This document shows, in pieces, positions 7,294-17,090 of a stretch of DNA of 64,000 bases (position 1 is its first letter; each line of letters opens with the position of its first letter). This stretch comes from Elusimicrobiota bacterium. Lineage in GTDB: Bacteria; Elusimicrobiota; UBA8919. The translations under genes and the position numbers were made by a program. The DNA is taken from contig JAQUMH010000002.1 in NCBI GenBank assembly GCA_028718185.1, positions 130,088-194,087 on the forward strand, read 5' to 3'. The notes under the pieces are model-generated. The model did not search any database and was not told the origin of the DNA. It saw nothing but the letters and a program-made list of their open reading frames with translations.

Positions 7294-8082
7294 TTATAAA
7301 TTCTTTTTTGCGTAATTTACGGCATTTTTAAGAATACAAAGTCCATATGGTTCAATATTTTTTTTTCTTGTCCAAAAAGGATTAAGATAGCTCGATACAA
7401 ATCTTTCAGGATGCGGCATCAACCCGAATATATTACCCTGAGTATTTACAATTCCTGCAATGTTTTTAATTGAACCGTTCGGATTATACGGAAAACCTTT
7501 CTCTTCGCCAAATTCATCAACATATTTAATGGCAATCTGAGAATTCTTTTCTAACAACTCAACCGTTTCATCGCTACAAACAAATTTTCCCTCACCATGC
7601 GCAATAGGCAGTTGAATTATATCAGGCAGGTCTTTTGTCCAAAGACATCGGACACCAGACATGGGACTCCTGACTATTTTTAAATAAATCCACCTGCACT
7701 CGAATTTTCCGCAGTCATTATATGTAAGAGTTACCGACTGTTCCCCGTCTAAAAAAGGAAGAAGTCCTGCTTTTACTAAAACCTGGAAACCATTACAAAT
7801 ACCTATAATAAGATTCCCTTGCTCTGCAAACTTCGTTATTTCATTTTTTAGTTTGTATTTTAACTTGTTCGCAAATATCTTACCGGCAGAGATATCGTCG
7901 CCATATGAAAAACCACCGGGAATTGCAAGTATCTTATAATCAGAGAATTTCTTTTCTTTACTTAAAAATTTATTTATATGCACAATTTCAGGGTTTGCAC
8001 CGGCAAGCTTGAACCCCTGATATGTTTCAGCGTCATTATTTGTTCCTGCTGTTTTTAAAACAACCACATTAACTTTTTTCAT
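7294..8082 (-). CDS. purQ: Phosphoribosylformylglycinamidine synthase, glutaminase subunit
   Basis: A 262-residue class I glutamine amidotransferase that supplies ammonia to PurL. The nucleophile cysteine lies in GICNGFQ and the histidine/glutamate of the triad in MPHPER. It is somewhat longer than the roughly 230-residue PurQ of three-subunit systems. A variable loop (SPMSGVRCLWTKD, encoded around 7644-7670) is made of degenerate GACATCGGAC-type words like those in pyrK. It belongs with the separate purL and purS here and is displaced from purL by pyrG. Confidence 0.94.
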   Translation of the reverse strand: MKKVNVVVLKTAGTNNDAETYQGFKLAGANPEIVHINKFLSKEKKFSDYKILAIPGGFSYGDDISAGKIFANKLKYKLKNEITKFAEQGNLIIGICNGFQVLVKAGLLPFLDGEQSVTLTYNDCGKFECRWIYLKIVRSPMSGVRCLWTKDLPDIIQLPIAHGEGKFVCSDETVELLEKNSQIAIKYVDEFGEEKGFPYNPNGSIKNIAGIVNTQGNIFGLMPHPERFVSSYLNPFWTRKKNIEPYGLCILKNAVNYAKKNL

Positions 8083-8106
8083 AACAGATACGCTAATAAT
8101 TCGAAT

Positions 8107-9762
8107 CTAACGCGAATATTCGCGAATATTAATATTTTCCTTTTTTGAATGTTTGCGAATATTAATTTTCTTCTTATTCGCGTTTACTAGCGCTTCCCTC
8201 ACAAGACCGGCAAATAACGGATGAGGATTTAGCGGTCTTGATTTGAATTCAGGATGAAACTGGGTAGCAACAAACCATGGGTGATTTTTTATTTCTATAA
8301 TTTCAATAAGACCATTATGCTTGCCGGCAATCACAAAACCTCGCGATGTTAATATTTTAATGTATTTATTATTAAATTCGTAGCGGTGCCTGTGTCTTTC
8401 AGAAATATTTTTCTTTTTATATGAACTATATGAAATCGTATTTTGATTCAAATCACAAGGATAACTTCCCAGCCGCATTGTACCGCCTTTCATCTTAACT
8501 TGTTTTTGCTGCAGCAATAAATCAATTACAGGATATTTGGTTTTTGGATTAAATTCGGTACTGTTTGCATTTTCTAATCTGCATACATTTCTTGCAAACT
8601 CAATAACAGCACACTGCATTCCGAGGCATATTCCCAAAAAAGGGATTTTGTTTTTCCTTGCATATTCAGCAACTTTTATTTTACCTTCAATACCCCTATC
8701 ACCAAACCCTCCCGGCAGGATTATACCGTCAGCTGTCTTCAGTTCAGAATTTAATAATTTATTTTCCACATCAACAAATTTTATTTTTATATTTGTTTTA
8801 TTAGGGAAACCGGCATGCAACAATGCCGAGCAAATACTTTTATATGCATCCTTTACCCCGATGTATTTCCCGGCTATGGCAATTTCTACTTCCTTTTTGA
8901 AATTTTTCTTACTTTCAACTAATTCCTGCCAGTCTTTTAAATTGTGTTTTTTAGGCTTAATCCTTAGATATCTCAAAATTATTTCATCCAGTTTCTGTTC
9001 TTTTAAAATAAGCGGTATTGCATAAATATTTCCTGCACCTACGTCTTTTTCTTCAATTACTGCTTCACGGCTGACATTACAGAACAAAGATATTTTTGCT
9101 TTTATGTCCTCATTCAGCGATTTTTCCGTTCTTGCTATTATTATATCGGGTTCTATGCCAATCTCTCTTAACTTTCCGACTGATTGTTGTGTCGGTTTTG
9201 TTTTTAATTCCTCAGCCGCTTTTATATATGGAATTAATGTAAGGTGTATGTATAATACATTCTCTCTTCCGATATCTATTTTGAATTGTCTTATCGCCTC
9301 TAAAAACGGAAGACCTTCTATATCTCCGACAGTCCCGCCTATTTCCACAATCGTAACTTCTGCAGTTTCAATTACTTTTCGTATCCTGGATTTTATTTCA
9401 TTCGTAACATGCGGGATTACCTGTATTGTTTTTCCTAAATAAGCACCTTCTCTTTCTTTTCTTAAAACCGATTCATAAATTTGCCCTGCCGTAGCATTGT
9501 TTATTTTAGACATATTTATGTCTAAAAACCTTTCATAATAACCCAAATCTAAATCAGTCTCAGCGCCGTCTTCAGTGACATATACTTCACCGTGCTGATA
9601 GGGACTCATCGTTCCCGGGTCAACATTCAGGTACGGGTCTAATTTCAAAACATTTATTTTAATTCCTCTGCTTTTAAGAAGGACCCCGATAGACGCCGTG
9701 GTAATTCCCTTGCCTAACGATGAAACAACGCCACCTGTAACAAAAATAACTTTTCTAATCAT
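8107..9762 (-). CDS. pyrG: CTP synthase
   Basis: A 551-residue enzyme that aminates UTP to CTP. The N-terminal synthetase domain starts with [10 protein letters not shown] and has the nucleotide-site segment [16 protein letters not shown]. The C-terminal amidotransferase domain has cysteine in GICLGMQ and histidine/glutamate in HPEFKSRP. The start overlaps the purL stop by 8 bases. The last ~25 residues ([18 protein letters not shown]) are not typical of PyrG and are encoded by GCGAATATT word repeats that run into the intergenic region, so the repeat appears to have extended the tail. Confidence 0.96.
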   Translation of the reverse strand: MIRKVIFVTGGVVSSLGKGITTASIGVLLKSRGIKINVLKLDPYLNVDPGTMSPYQHGEVYVTEDGAETDLDLGYYERFLDINMSKINNATAGQIYESVLRKEREGAYLGKTIQVIPHVTNEIKSRIRKVIETAEVTIVEIGGTVGDIEGLPFLEAIRQFKIDIGRENVLYIHLTLIPYIKAAEELKTKPTQQSVGKLREIGIEPDIIIARTEKSLNEDIKAKISLFCNVSREAVIEEKDVGAGNIYAIPLILKEQKLDEIILRYLRIKPKKHNLKDWQELVESKKNFKKEVEIAIAGKYIGVKDAYKSICSALLHAGFPNKTNIKIKFVDVENKLLNSELKTADGIILPGGFGDRGIEGKIKVAEYARKNKIPFLGICLGMQCAVIEFARNVCRLENANSTEFNPKTKYPVIDLLLQQKQVKMKGGTMRLGSYPCDLNQNTISYSSYKKKNISERHRHRYEFNNKYIKILTSRGFVIAGKHNGLIEIIEIKNHPWFVATQFHPEFKSRPLNPHPLFAGLVREALVNANKKKINIRKHSKKENINIREYSR

Positions 9763-12100
9763 AATTATTTAGTGTTTTCTGCCAGCATTCCTTTAATTCA
9801 AAAATATCTGAATCAATTATTTTTTTATCACCGGTCCCTTCAACAATAAATTTTTTCATAGAAGCGACTGTTCCGATTTTAGCAAAATTATTTCCTTTAA
9901 GAATTTTTTTAAACTCGGGTTCTTTTCCTTTCTTTACTTCAACAATAAATCTGCTGTTTGATTCCGAAAAAAGAATTTTATCATCCGACATTATACTTTC
10001 AACAGGCACATTTTTCAAGTAAATTTCCATTCCGAGTTCACCGGAGAAACACATCTCGCTGCATGCAACACCAATTCCACCCTCTGAACAATCGTGACAA
10101 GAGGCAACTGTTTCTCTTTCAATTGCTTTCTGTAATGCAATCATTTGCTTTAGGGCTTTTCCGGGTTCAACTTTCGGCGGGAATTCATCTTTTGTAATTC
10201 CTACAACATAAACAGGATTCCCCGCTTTTTTCAAATCCATTGTAATACACTTCCTGATGTCTTTAATAACGGATATTGCAGAAATTAAAAGAACGTTGGG
10301 TATGGAAATTAATTTTCCTTCGGGTAAAATATATTTATTATTCAAACTGTCTTTACCGGAAATAAACGGTGTTCCAAATACTTTTGCCATTTCAGAACAC
10401 GCTTCTGCAGCCCGGACAAGACCACCGAGCTGCTCCGGCTTTTCCAACTCCCCCCAGCAAAAATTATCCAGAAGGGCAGTCCGGCTTAAATCGCCGCCGA
10501 CAGCAATAACATTACGCAAAGCCTCATCTATAGCCGACTGTGCCATATAATAAGGGTCTATTTTTCCGTATAAATTTATACCGTTTGAAACAACAATTCC
10601 TTTATTTGACGCAGGAGACGGCTTTATTACCGCAGCGTCTGAAGGACCGTCACTCATTACTCCTACTAACGGTTTGATAACTGTTTGTGCCTGAACTTCG
10701 TGGTCATATTGGCGAATTACCCATTCTTTTGAACACACGTTCAGAGAAGACAGAAGATTTTTTAAAATATCTAAACTATCCTTTGTTTTAGCAGGAACAT
10801 TAAAAGCAGCCGCCGGAATATGGTTCCACACAGCTTTTTTATTCATTTTTGGAATACCGTCATGGAGAAAATCCATATCCAGGCAACACAACATTTCATC
10901 TTTATAAAAAACCTCAAGTTTATTTGTGTTTGTAAACTCGCCTAAAACAGTCGCTTCAACGTCTTCATCAGAGAATACTTTTAAGATTTTTTCCAGATTC
11001 TTTTTTGGAACAGCCAGAACCATCCTTTCCTGTGCTTCAGAAATCCATATTTCCCACGGCTGTAACCCTTTATATTTTAGCGGTGCTTTATCTAAATATA
11101 CTTTCGCGCCTCCTGACATAATAGCGAGTTCCCCGATTGCGGACGAAAAACCGCCCGCACCGCAGTCGGTAATTGCATTATATAAATTTTTATCCCTCGC
11201 CTGGAGAACCGTATCGGTAACTTTTTTTTCTACAATCGGGTTACCAATCTGAACAACGCTGGCTGAAATATTATTTTCAAGAGAAAGTGAAGAAAAAGTA
11301 GCGCCGTGAATACCGTCCCTGCCCGTCTTTCCTCCTACGGAAAGGATCAAATCACCGGCGATAACTTTCTTAAACGATTTTTTCTTGGGTAAAATTCCTA
11401 CTGTCCCGCAATAAACAAGCGGGTTGAAAATATAACCTTCATCAAATATTATCGTACCGTTTGCCGTTGGTATACCCATTCTATTGCCATAATCCCGCAC
11501 ACCTGAAACAACACCCTTTAGAATCCTTTTCGGGTGTAGGACCCCGTCAGGAATTTTTCCAAACGGATAATCGGGAGGACCAAAACAAAATACATCCGTA
11601 TTCATTATCGGCTTCGCGCCTAATCCCACGCCTAATATATCTCTTATTACTCCGCCAATACCTGTTCCTGCACCGCCATAAGGCTCAAGCGCCGAGGGAT
11701 GATTATGTGTTTCAACTTTAAAAGCGATTGCGTTTTCTTTGTCGAATTCAATTACTCCGGCATTATCCTTGAAAACGGAAATACACCATTTCTTATTCAA
11801 ATCTTTTGTTGATTTGAAAATGGTATCTTTCAGTAGATTATTATATACCTTCTTCTGGCTTTTCCCATCTTTCTTATACTCGTATTCTATAGTAGCTGTC
11901 AACATTTTATGCTTGCAATGCTCTGACCATGTTTGTGCAATAGTCTCTATCTCTATATCAGTCGGATTTCTTCCTTCTTTATTGAAGTATTTTTGTATTG
12001 TCTCCATCTCTTCAAGATTTAAAGACAATAAATATTCCTTACTGATTTTCTGCAATTCAGCTTTACCTGCTTTAAGTATATCAACAATATTTGTTTTCAT
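9755..12100 (-). CDS. purL: Phosphoribosylformylglycinamidine synthase, small-type PurL
   Basis: A 781-residue ATP-dependent subunit, matching the small PurL that works with separate PurQ and PurS. Motifs include the N-terminal [31 protein letters not shown] and the second-half metal/ATP motif HDCSEGG. It converts FGAR to FGAM using ammonia from PurQ. It lies after purH (with a hairpin repeat between) and overlaps pyrG. Confidence 0.96.
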   Translation of the reverse strand: MKTNIVDILKAGKAELQKISKEYLLSLNLEEMETIQKYFNKEGRNPTDIEIETIAQTWSEHCKHKMLTATIEYEYKKDGKSQKKVYNNLLKDTIFKSTKDLNKKWCISVFKDNAGVIEFDKENAIAFKVETHNHPSALEPYGGAGTGIGGVIRDILGVGLGAKPIMNTDVFCFGPPDYPFGKIPDGVLHPKRILKGVVSGVRDYGNRMGIPTANGTIIFDEGYIFNPLVYCGTVGILPKKKSFKKVIAGDLILSVGGKTGRDGIHGATFSSLSLENNISASVVQIGNPIVEKKVTDTVLQARDKNLYNAITDCGAGGFSSAIGELAIMSGGAKVYLDKAPLKYKGLQPWEIWISEAQERMVLAVPKKNLEKILKVFSDEDVEATVLGEFTNTNKLEVFYKDEMLCCLDMDFLHDGIPKMNKKAVWNHIPAAAFNVPAKTKDSLDILKNLLSSLNVCSKEWVIRQYDHEVQAQTVIKPLVGVMSDGPSDAAVIKPSPASNKGIVVSNGINLYGKIDPYYMAQSAIDEALRNVIAVGGDLSRTALLDNFCWGELEKPEQLGGLVRAAEACSEMAKVFGTPFISGKDSLNNKYILPEGKLISIPNVLLISAISVIKDIRKCITMDLKKAGNPVYVVGITKDEFPPKVEPGKALKQMIALQKAIERETVASCHDCSEGGIGVACSEMCFSGELGMEIYLKNVPVESIMSDDKILFSESNSRFIVEVKKGKEPEFKKILKGNNFAKIGTVASMKKFIVEGTGDKKIIDSDIFELKECWQKTLNNYD

Positions 12101-12122
12101 TTTGTTATAGACCTGTCACTAA

Positions 12123-12170
12123 CCCCTCACCTTTCATCCTCTCCCCATAGGGGAGAGGAAAGATATGGAG
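12123..12170. repeat. Intra-operon hairpin repeat, copy 2
   Basis: A second member of the CCCCTCA...TGAGGGG family. It has arms CCTCTCCCC and GGGGAGAGG around a short loop and starts only two bases downstream of the purH stop. The spacing again places the stem directly after a stop codon. Confidence 0.8.
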
Positions 12171-12172
12171 TA

Positions 12173-13681
12173 TTAATGTTTAAAATGCCTGATTCCTGTG
12201 AATACCATTGCTATTTTATGTTCATTGCAGCCTGTTATAGAATCCTTGTCTTTTATGGAACCACCGGGCTGTATTATAGCGGCAACACCTATTTTTGCCG
12301 ATTCATCCACTACATCCCTGAACGGAAAAAAAGCGTCGCTGGCAATAACAAGCGGTTGAGCGGACAAGTGAGTTAAAGAACCGGCGATTGACTGCATTTT
12401 AATATTAGCGATTTTTAACGCATCAATTCGTGACATTTGACCGGCGCCTATTCCGACAGTTTGTGTTCCTTTTACCATTGTAATTGTATTTGACCTAACA
12501 TATTTGGCAACAGTATAAGCAAACTCTAATGATTCCAACATCTCTTTCTCCGGTTTTGTCTCCGTTACAACTTTCAAAGTCTCGTAGACTTTGTTGTCTT
12601 TAGTTTGTACAAGCATACCTTCCGAAATAGAACGGATCTCCGGGATGGAATCATCAGAATTATTAATAGATTTTACCAACAGCCGTAAATCTTTCTTTTG
12701 TGCAAAAATCTTTAATGCATCTTCTGAATATTCCGGTGCTATAATACATTCTGTAAATATTTTTATCACTTCTTTTGCCGTATCCCCGTCCACACTTTTA
12801 TTGAAAGCAACTATGCCGCCAAACGCGGAAACAGGGTCACAAATAAAAGCGTTTTTATACGCCTCTAAAATATCTTTTGAAGATGCAGCCCCGCAGGGAT
12901 TATTATGTTTTACAATTACACAAGACGGTTTTTGAAACTCGCATACAAGATTAAATGCGGAATTTAAATCAAGGTAGTTATTATATGATAATTCCTTCCC
13001 CTGCAATTGCTTTGAACTGTTCATCTGCCAATTACCGATTTTGTATATTGCTGCTTTTTGATGCGGATTCTCACCGTACCTTAAATCTGAGCTTTTTTTA
13101 AGTCCAATCGATATTTTTTCTGGAAATTGTTCTTTGGTAAAGTAACTTGAAATGACAGAATCGTAATAGGCAGTATGCCTGAATGATTTCGCCGCTAGTT
13201 TCTGCCTGAATGCCAAATCATCTTTTGAATCTTTTATAGCGGTTATAACTGAAGAATAATCTTCCGGTTCACAAACAACCAAAACACCTTCGTGATTTTT
13301 GGCAGCTGCTCTCAGAAGCGTAACCCCGCCGATATCTATAGTTTCAATTGACGGTTCCGCTTCAAACGGGTATAAATTAACCGCAACTACGTCTATAGTG
13401 TCAATCTCTAATTTCTTTAATTCATCCAGGTGTTTTTTATTTCTCATTGCCAAAATACCCGCATGAATTTTCGGATGTAATGTTTTTACCCTGCCGTCAA
13501 GCACTTCCGGAAATCCTGTGATTTCTTCTACAGCGGTAACTTTCAGTCCGGCATCTTTTAAAGCTTTTAACGTCCCGCCTGTTGAAATAATTCTAAAGTC
13601 CAGCTTCTGAAGTTCCTTTGCAAAATCAACAACACCTGCTTTATCCGAAACACTCAACAGCGCAGTCTTAACACTCCCCAT
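12173..13681 (-). CDS. purH: Bifunctional AICAR formyltransferase / IMP cyclohydrolase
   Basis: A 502-residue protein catalysing the last two steps to IMP. The N-terminal MGS-like cyclohydrolase domain contains STGGTLKAL and DGRVKTLHPKIHAGI. The transformylase domain contains KHNNPCGAA and the C-terminal QPGGSIKD. I choose the ATG at 13681-13679 because GGAGGAAG precedes it by two to three bases; an ATG four codons upstream lies just before that ribosome site. The purS stop is 39 bases upstream. Confidence 0.95.
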   Translation of the reverse strand: MGSVKTALLSVSDKAGVVDFAKELQKLDFRIISTGGTLKALKDAGLKVTAVEEITGFPEVLDGRVKTLHPKIHAGILAMRNKKHLDELKKLEIDTIDVVAVNLYPFEAEPSIETIDIGGVTLLRAAAKNHEGVLVVCEPEDYSSVITAIKDSKDDLAFRQKLAAKSFRHTAYYDSVISSYFTKEQFPEKISIGLKKSSDLRYGENPHQKAAIYKIGNWQMNSSKQLQGKELSYNNYLDLNSAFNLVCEFQKPSCVIVKHNNPCGAASSKDILEAYKNAFICDPVSAFGGIVAFNKSVDGDTAKEVIKIFTECIIAPEYSEDALKIFAQKKDLRLLVKSINNSDDSIPEIRSISEGMLVQTKDNKVYETLKVVTETKPEKEMLESLEFAYTVAKYVRSNTITMVKGTQTVGIGAGQMSRIDALKIANIKMQSIAGSLTHLSAQPLVIASDAFFPFRDVVDESAKIGVAAIIQPGGSIKDKDSITGCNEHKIAMVFTGIRHFKH

Positions 13682-13720
13682 AACTTCCTCCATAATTATT
13701 TTATTATACTACAAAATATC

Positions 13721-14194
13721 TCAAGAAACATTCCCGCTAATTATATTATATGCCTGTACAACTGTATTTGATAAAATTCCTTCGGCTATTTTTTTTACTT
13801 CTTCCTTTGATAAATCACCTTCTAATGAATATCTTTTACCGGTTCTTACAAATAATTCCTTTTTTATATTCATGTCATCTATCCCGATTTTTATCGTTTC
13901 CGCAACCGAGTCGGTAACCCCGCCTTTATAATAAACCTCAACTGCTAATTTTCCACTTTCGTTTTCCAAAGAAAAATTTATGAACAGTAATTGTGTAAGC
14001 GGGTCTACGAGTAAATCTTTGGAAATTTCTTTGATTTCCTGAAATGATATATCTCCGGATATTTCATAAATCTGAGCTATTTTAACAGAAATTATATTCT
14101 TTATGCCCGAAATCAGAATATCTTTTTTGATTCTTTCCGATTCCGCATCAAAAAATTCTTCCTTGTGTTTTACTAATATTTTATAACTAGCCAC
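13721..14194 (-). CDS. purS: PurS, tandem two-domain form
   Basis: About 157 residues made of two PurS-like units of roughly 75 residues: residues ~4-72 (YKILVKHKEEFF ... DPLTQLLFI) and ~80-150 (LAVEVYYKGGV ... NTVVQAYNI). Each has the alternating beta-alpha pattern and the LL.(D/N)P or LSNT segment near its end. Single PurS chains are about 80-85 residues and dimerise to bridge PurL and PurQ, so this may be a covalent dimer. I start at the GTG at 14194 (behind AAAGGAG), overlapping the purC stop by 8 bases. The identification is supported by context more than by catalytic motifs. Confidence 0.78.
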   Translation of the reverse strand: MASYKILVKHKEEFFDAESERIKKDILISGIKNIISVKIAQIYEISGDISFQEIKEISKDLLVDPLTQLLFINFSLENESGKLAVEVYYKGGVTDSVAETIKIGIDDMNIKKELFVRTGKRYSLEGDLSKEEVKKIAEGILSNTVVQAYNIISGNVS

Positions 14195-15077
14195 ATATTC
14201 TCCTTTGAACTTCCTGGTATCTTTCCCTTGTCTTACTAACAATATCTTCCGGTAAGGACGGAACCGGCGGTTGCTTGTTCCAATTGATTGAAATTAAATA
14301 GTCACGGACAAACTGCTTGTCAAAATTTTCCTGAGATTTCCCCGGAGAATATTTTTCTTTATCCCAAAATCTTGAAGAATCAGGTGTAAAAACCTCGTCA
14401 ATCAGAATAATATCATCACCAACTATTCCAAACTCAAATTTTGTATCGGCTATTATTATTCCTCTCGACAAAGCATATTCTGACGCTTTTTTATAAATTT
14501 TAATACTTCTATCTCTGACAATTTCAGTAATTTCTTTTCCGACAATATCTCCGGCTTCTTTTTCCGTAATATTAATATCGTGCTGCCCGTCTGAAGCTTT
14601 TGTTGAAGGTGTAAAGATAATCTGCGGAAGTTTTTCGGATTCTTTTAATCCTTTTGGTAATTTAATCCCGCAAATAGAATTTGTTTTATTGTACTCGCTC
14701 CACGCACTGCCGGAAAGATAACCGCGTATGATTACCTCAATATCTATTCGTTTTGCCTTTTTAACTAACATCGTACGCCCTTCTAATGCACTTACCATAT
14801 TAGCAGGAATAAATTGAGAGATATATTTAATATCAGAAGAGATTAAATGGTTTTTTGTTATGTCTTTCAAATAATCAAACCAGAAAAGTGAAATATTTGT
14901 CAATATCTTTCCTTTTTCCGGAACTAATGTCGGCAAAATATGGTCGAAACAGGAAATTCTGTCAGTAGCGACAATAAGTAATTTATCGCCTTCTATATCA
15001 TATACATCCCTGACCTTTCCATGATAAACATTTTTAAATCCGGTCAAGCCGGTTTCAGATGAGGTGATACCCGTCAT
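14187..15077 (-). CDS. purC: SAICAR synthetase
   Basis: A 296-residue PurC of the longer type that condenses CAIR with aspartate. Motifs include GKVRDVYDI, ATDRISCFD, RGYLSGSAW and DTKFEFGI followed by DEVFTPDSSRFW. The start overlaps the thymidylate-synthase-like stop by four bases (ATGA). The 3' end contains the purS initiation region. Confidence 0.96.
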   Translation of the reverse strand: MTGITSSETGLTGFKNVYHGKVRDVYDIEGDKLLIVATDRISCFDHILPTLVPEKGKILTNISLFWFDYLKDITKNHLISSDIKYISQFIPANMVSALEGRTMLVKKAKRIDIEVIIRGYLSGSAWSEYNKTNSICGIKLPKGLKESEKLPQIIFTPSTKASDGQHDINITEKEAGDIVGKEITEIVRDRSIKIYKKASEYALSRGIIIADTKFEFGIVGDDIILIDEVFTPDSSRFWDKEKYSPGKSQENFDKQFVRDYLISINWNKQPPVPSLPEDIVSKTRERYQEVQRRICG

Positions 15078-15895
15078 TTTTTCTCCTGTTTTAATTTTTC
15101 TCTTGCCTCGGCAAAAATATCTTCTGCAAATTCACTATTCCATGTTCTTTCTTCAAATCTTCTTTTCTCAACTGTATCAAGAAATCCTTTAAATTCATTA
15201 TAATAACTTCCGTAAATATGAAAACTGTCTGCCATGTCAGTATATCTTCCTATTAGAACTTCTTTTTTAATTTTTTTAGATATGCCTTCAGCAACAAGTT
15301 TTTGTAAATCAGTTAAAGCAAAAATATTCATAAACGCCGCTTTATACCCGTCTCTGGAACGCCAATGCGTATCCATGTTTAAAACCGGTTCATTTTTTTC
15401 ATTTTCAACTACCCTAAACCATAACCTTTGGAGACACGGAGGGTCGTATGTCTGAGGGTCGGTTGCTACATTCCAGGTTATTGCCTGTGCCCGTCTGGTA
15501 TAAAAAGTTTTTGATAACTTATCAATTATATAATCTATCTGGTTGATTATTTTATTCTCCGTTTTATAAGCAAAAATTCTTTCATGGTAAGTATATGTCC
15601 ATTTACCCTCAGCCGGGTTAATCCAGTGGTCGTGGACACCATTTACTACTTCCTGCCTGTATATCTCAAGAGTATCAAGTCCTGCCGGAAAACATCTGTG
15701 TATTCTCGGTTCTTTTAACGGATTATGACATACCATTATCATTGTACAATCCTTACTCAGGGGGTCACCGGGCCTGTCATATTCTGTCTTTATTTGTATA
15801 CCTTCCTTCCACGTTTTTACTACTGCTTTTTCCCATACCTCCGGTAAAGTCTCACCTTCAACTAAAAAAACCGGTATGTTCCCGTCAGTATTCAT
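15074..15895 (-). CDS. Thymidylate synthase family protein, archaeal/methanogen-like type
   Basis: A 273-residue ThyA-fold protein. The nucleophile region reads DPPCLQRLWF with C154 as the predicted catalytic cysteine. RR at 134-135, the RSRD segment at 179-182 and H226/Y228 in SFHIYGSYY match phosphate- and dUMP-binding positions of ThyA. The PPCLQ form, rather than bacterial QPCH, is typical of the methanogen-type branch. The presumed reaction is dUMP to dTMP with a folate or pterin one-carbon donor; the donor in this branch is uncertain. It sits downstream of dut, guaA and a UroD-like methyltransferase and is coupled to purC by ATGA. Confidence 0.8.
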   Translation of the reverse strand: MNTDGNIPVFLVEGETLPEVWEKAVVKTWKEGIQIKTEYDRPGDPLSKDCTMIMVCHNPLKEPRIHRCFPAGLDTLEIYRQEVVNGVHDHWINPAEGKWTYTYHERIFAYKTENKIINQIDYIIDKLSKTFYTRRAQAITWNVATDPQTYDPPCLQRLWFRVVENEKNEPVLNMDTHWRSRDGYKAAFMNIFALTDLQKLVAEGISKKIKKEVLIGRYTDMADSFHIYGSYYNEFKGFLDTVEKRRFEERTWNSEFAEDIFAEAREKLKQEKK

Positions 15896-15938
15896 TTTAT
15901 TCGCTCCTTTTACTAAAAATCAATTTCAATACCATCTT

Positions 15939-16979
15939 CTATTGTTTTTGCATAGTTTCAACAAAAGCCATAATGTTTTCAACCGGAACATCAGCTTGTA
16001 CTGCATGTGCAGGTGCCAAAATATACCCGCCATTCTTACCCAATTCTTTTAATTTGTTCATAACATCTTTTTTTACTTCGTCAACTGTTCCACGAGGCAG
16101 AAGTTCCTGGGTGCTAATCCCGCCGTAAAACGAAAGATTATTCCCATATAGTTTTTTAATTTTATAAACATCCATAATTTCAGGCTGAACCGGATTAAGC
16201 ACGTCTACCCCTATCTCAATTAAATCCGGTATTACACACTCAATATTCCCGCAACTATGCATGAAAACTATTTTATTTTTTTCCTTAATAATCCCGCACA
16301 ATTTTCGTATTCCGGGTTTAATATATTCATTCCACATTTGAGGTGACATGATAAGACCGTTTTGTTGTCCCCAATCATCAAAGAACATTATGGCATCAAT
16401 ATCATATTGAATTGCCTCTTTAACTACTTTTTCAGTATATTCCATAATAATATCAATTAATTCGTGAACAAATTCCTTATTTAGAGCCATATCTACTAAA
16501 AAGTTTTCCATGCCTCTCAAAAACCACGCTCTCTGAAATATCGGAGAACTTAAACTAACCAACCTGAACCTATCAGGATTTTCCTTGCAGAATTTCTCAA
16601 GATATTTTCCCCTGCTCACCGGGACAGGAGCTTTGAATTTCTTTAAATTATCTTCTTTAAGCGGAGCATCTGCAACTACCCCGATATCATCTCCCGGTTC
16701 CTTTCTCCATACAACTCCCCAGTCATCCATATATAAATTATTCCCTACTTTTTTTGAATAATAAATTTCGTCAATCGTTCCCTCGGAGGGACCTGTAACA
16801 GTACCTATATTTAACTGGGCTAAAAAATTACCCAGTTTTCCGCTGACTTCTTCGGCACTTGCCAGCCCTAAATATTTCCTTACTTTTTCCCGCATAGCTA
16901 TAGTAAAATCTATATTATAAGGAACAATACCGCAATCTTTATGTTTCAGTGTTTCTAAAACTATTTCTCTTTTATTCAT
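15939..16979 (-). CDS. Uroporphyrinogen decarboxylase-family methyltransferase-like protein
   Basis: A 346-residue TIM-barrel protein of the UroD/MtaA/CmuA superfamily. The HSCGNI segment after the central barrel (about residue 245) and the DVLNPVQPE segment are family hallmarks. In this branch the Cys often coordinates zinc for methyl transfer involving corrinoids or thiols, rather than decarboxylating porphyrins. No other haem or corrinoid genes are nearby; the neighbours are guaA and the thymidylate-synthase-like gene, so a one-carbon role linked to dTMP or purine synthesis is an inference. The substrate is unknown. Confidence 0.75.
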   Translation of the reverse strand: MNKREIVLETLKHKDCGIVPYNIDFTIAMREKVRKYLGLASAEEVSGKLGNFLAQLNIGTVTGPSEGTIDEIYYSKKVGNNLYMDDWGVVWRKEPGDDIGVVADAPLKEDNLKKFKAPVPVSRGKYLEKFCKENPDRFRLVSLSSPIFQRAWFLRGMENFLVDMALNKEFVHELIDIIMEYTEKVVKEAIQYDIDAIMFFDDWGQQNGLIMSPQMWNEYIKPGIRKLCGIIKEKNKIVFMHSCGNIECVIPDLIEIGVDVLNPVQPEIMDVYKIKKLYGNNLSFYGGISTQELLPRGTVDEVKKDVMNKLKELGKNGGYILAPAHAVQADVPVENIMAFVETMQKQ

Positions 16980-17020
16980 AACTTTTTACCAAATCTGTCA
17001 GCTAAAAATATTATAATATT

Positions 17021-17070
17021 CCCCTCATCTTTCATCTTCTCCCCGTAGGGGAGAAGAAAGAGTTGAGGAG
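17021..17070. repeat. Intra-operon hairpin repeat, copy 3
   Basis: Nearly identical to the copy at 821-870: arms CCCCTCATCTTTCATC and AAGAGTTGAGGAG around CTCCCCGTAGGGGAG. It lies 20 bases downstream of the guaA stop, in the same position relative to a stop codon as the other two copies. Confidence 0.82.
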
Positions 17071-17090
17071 TACTTTTTCACTATATCTAC

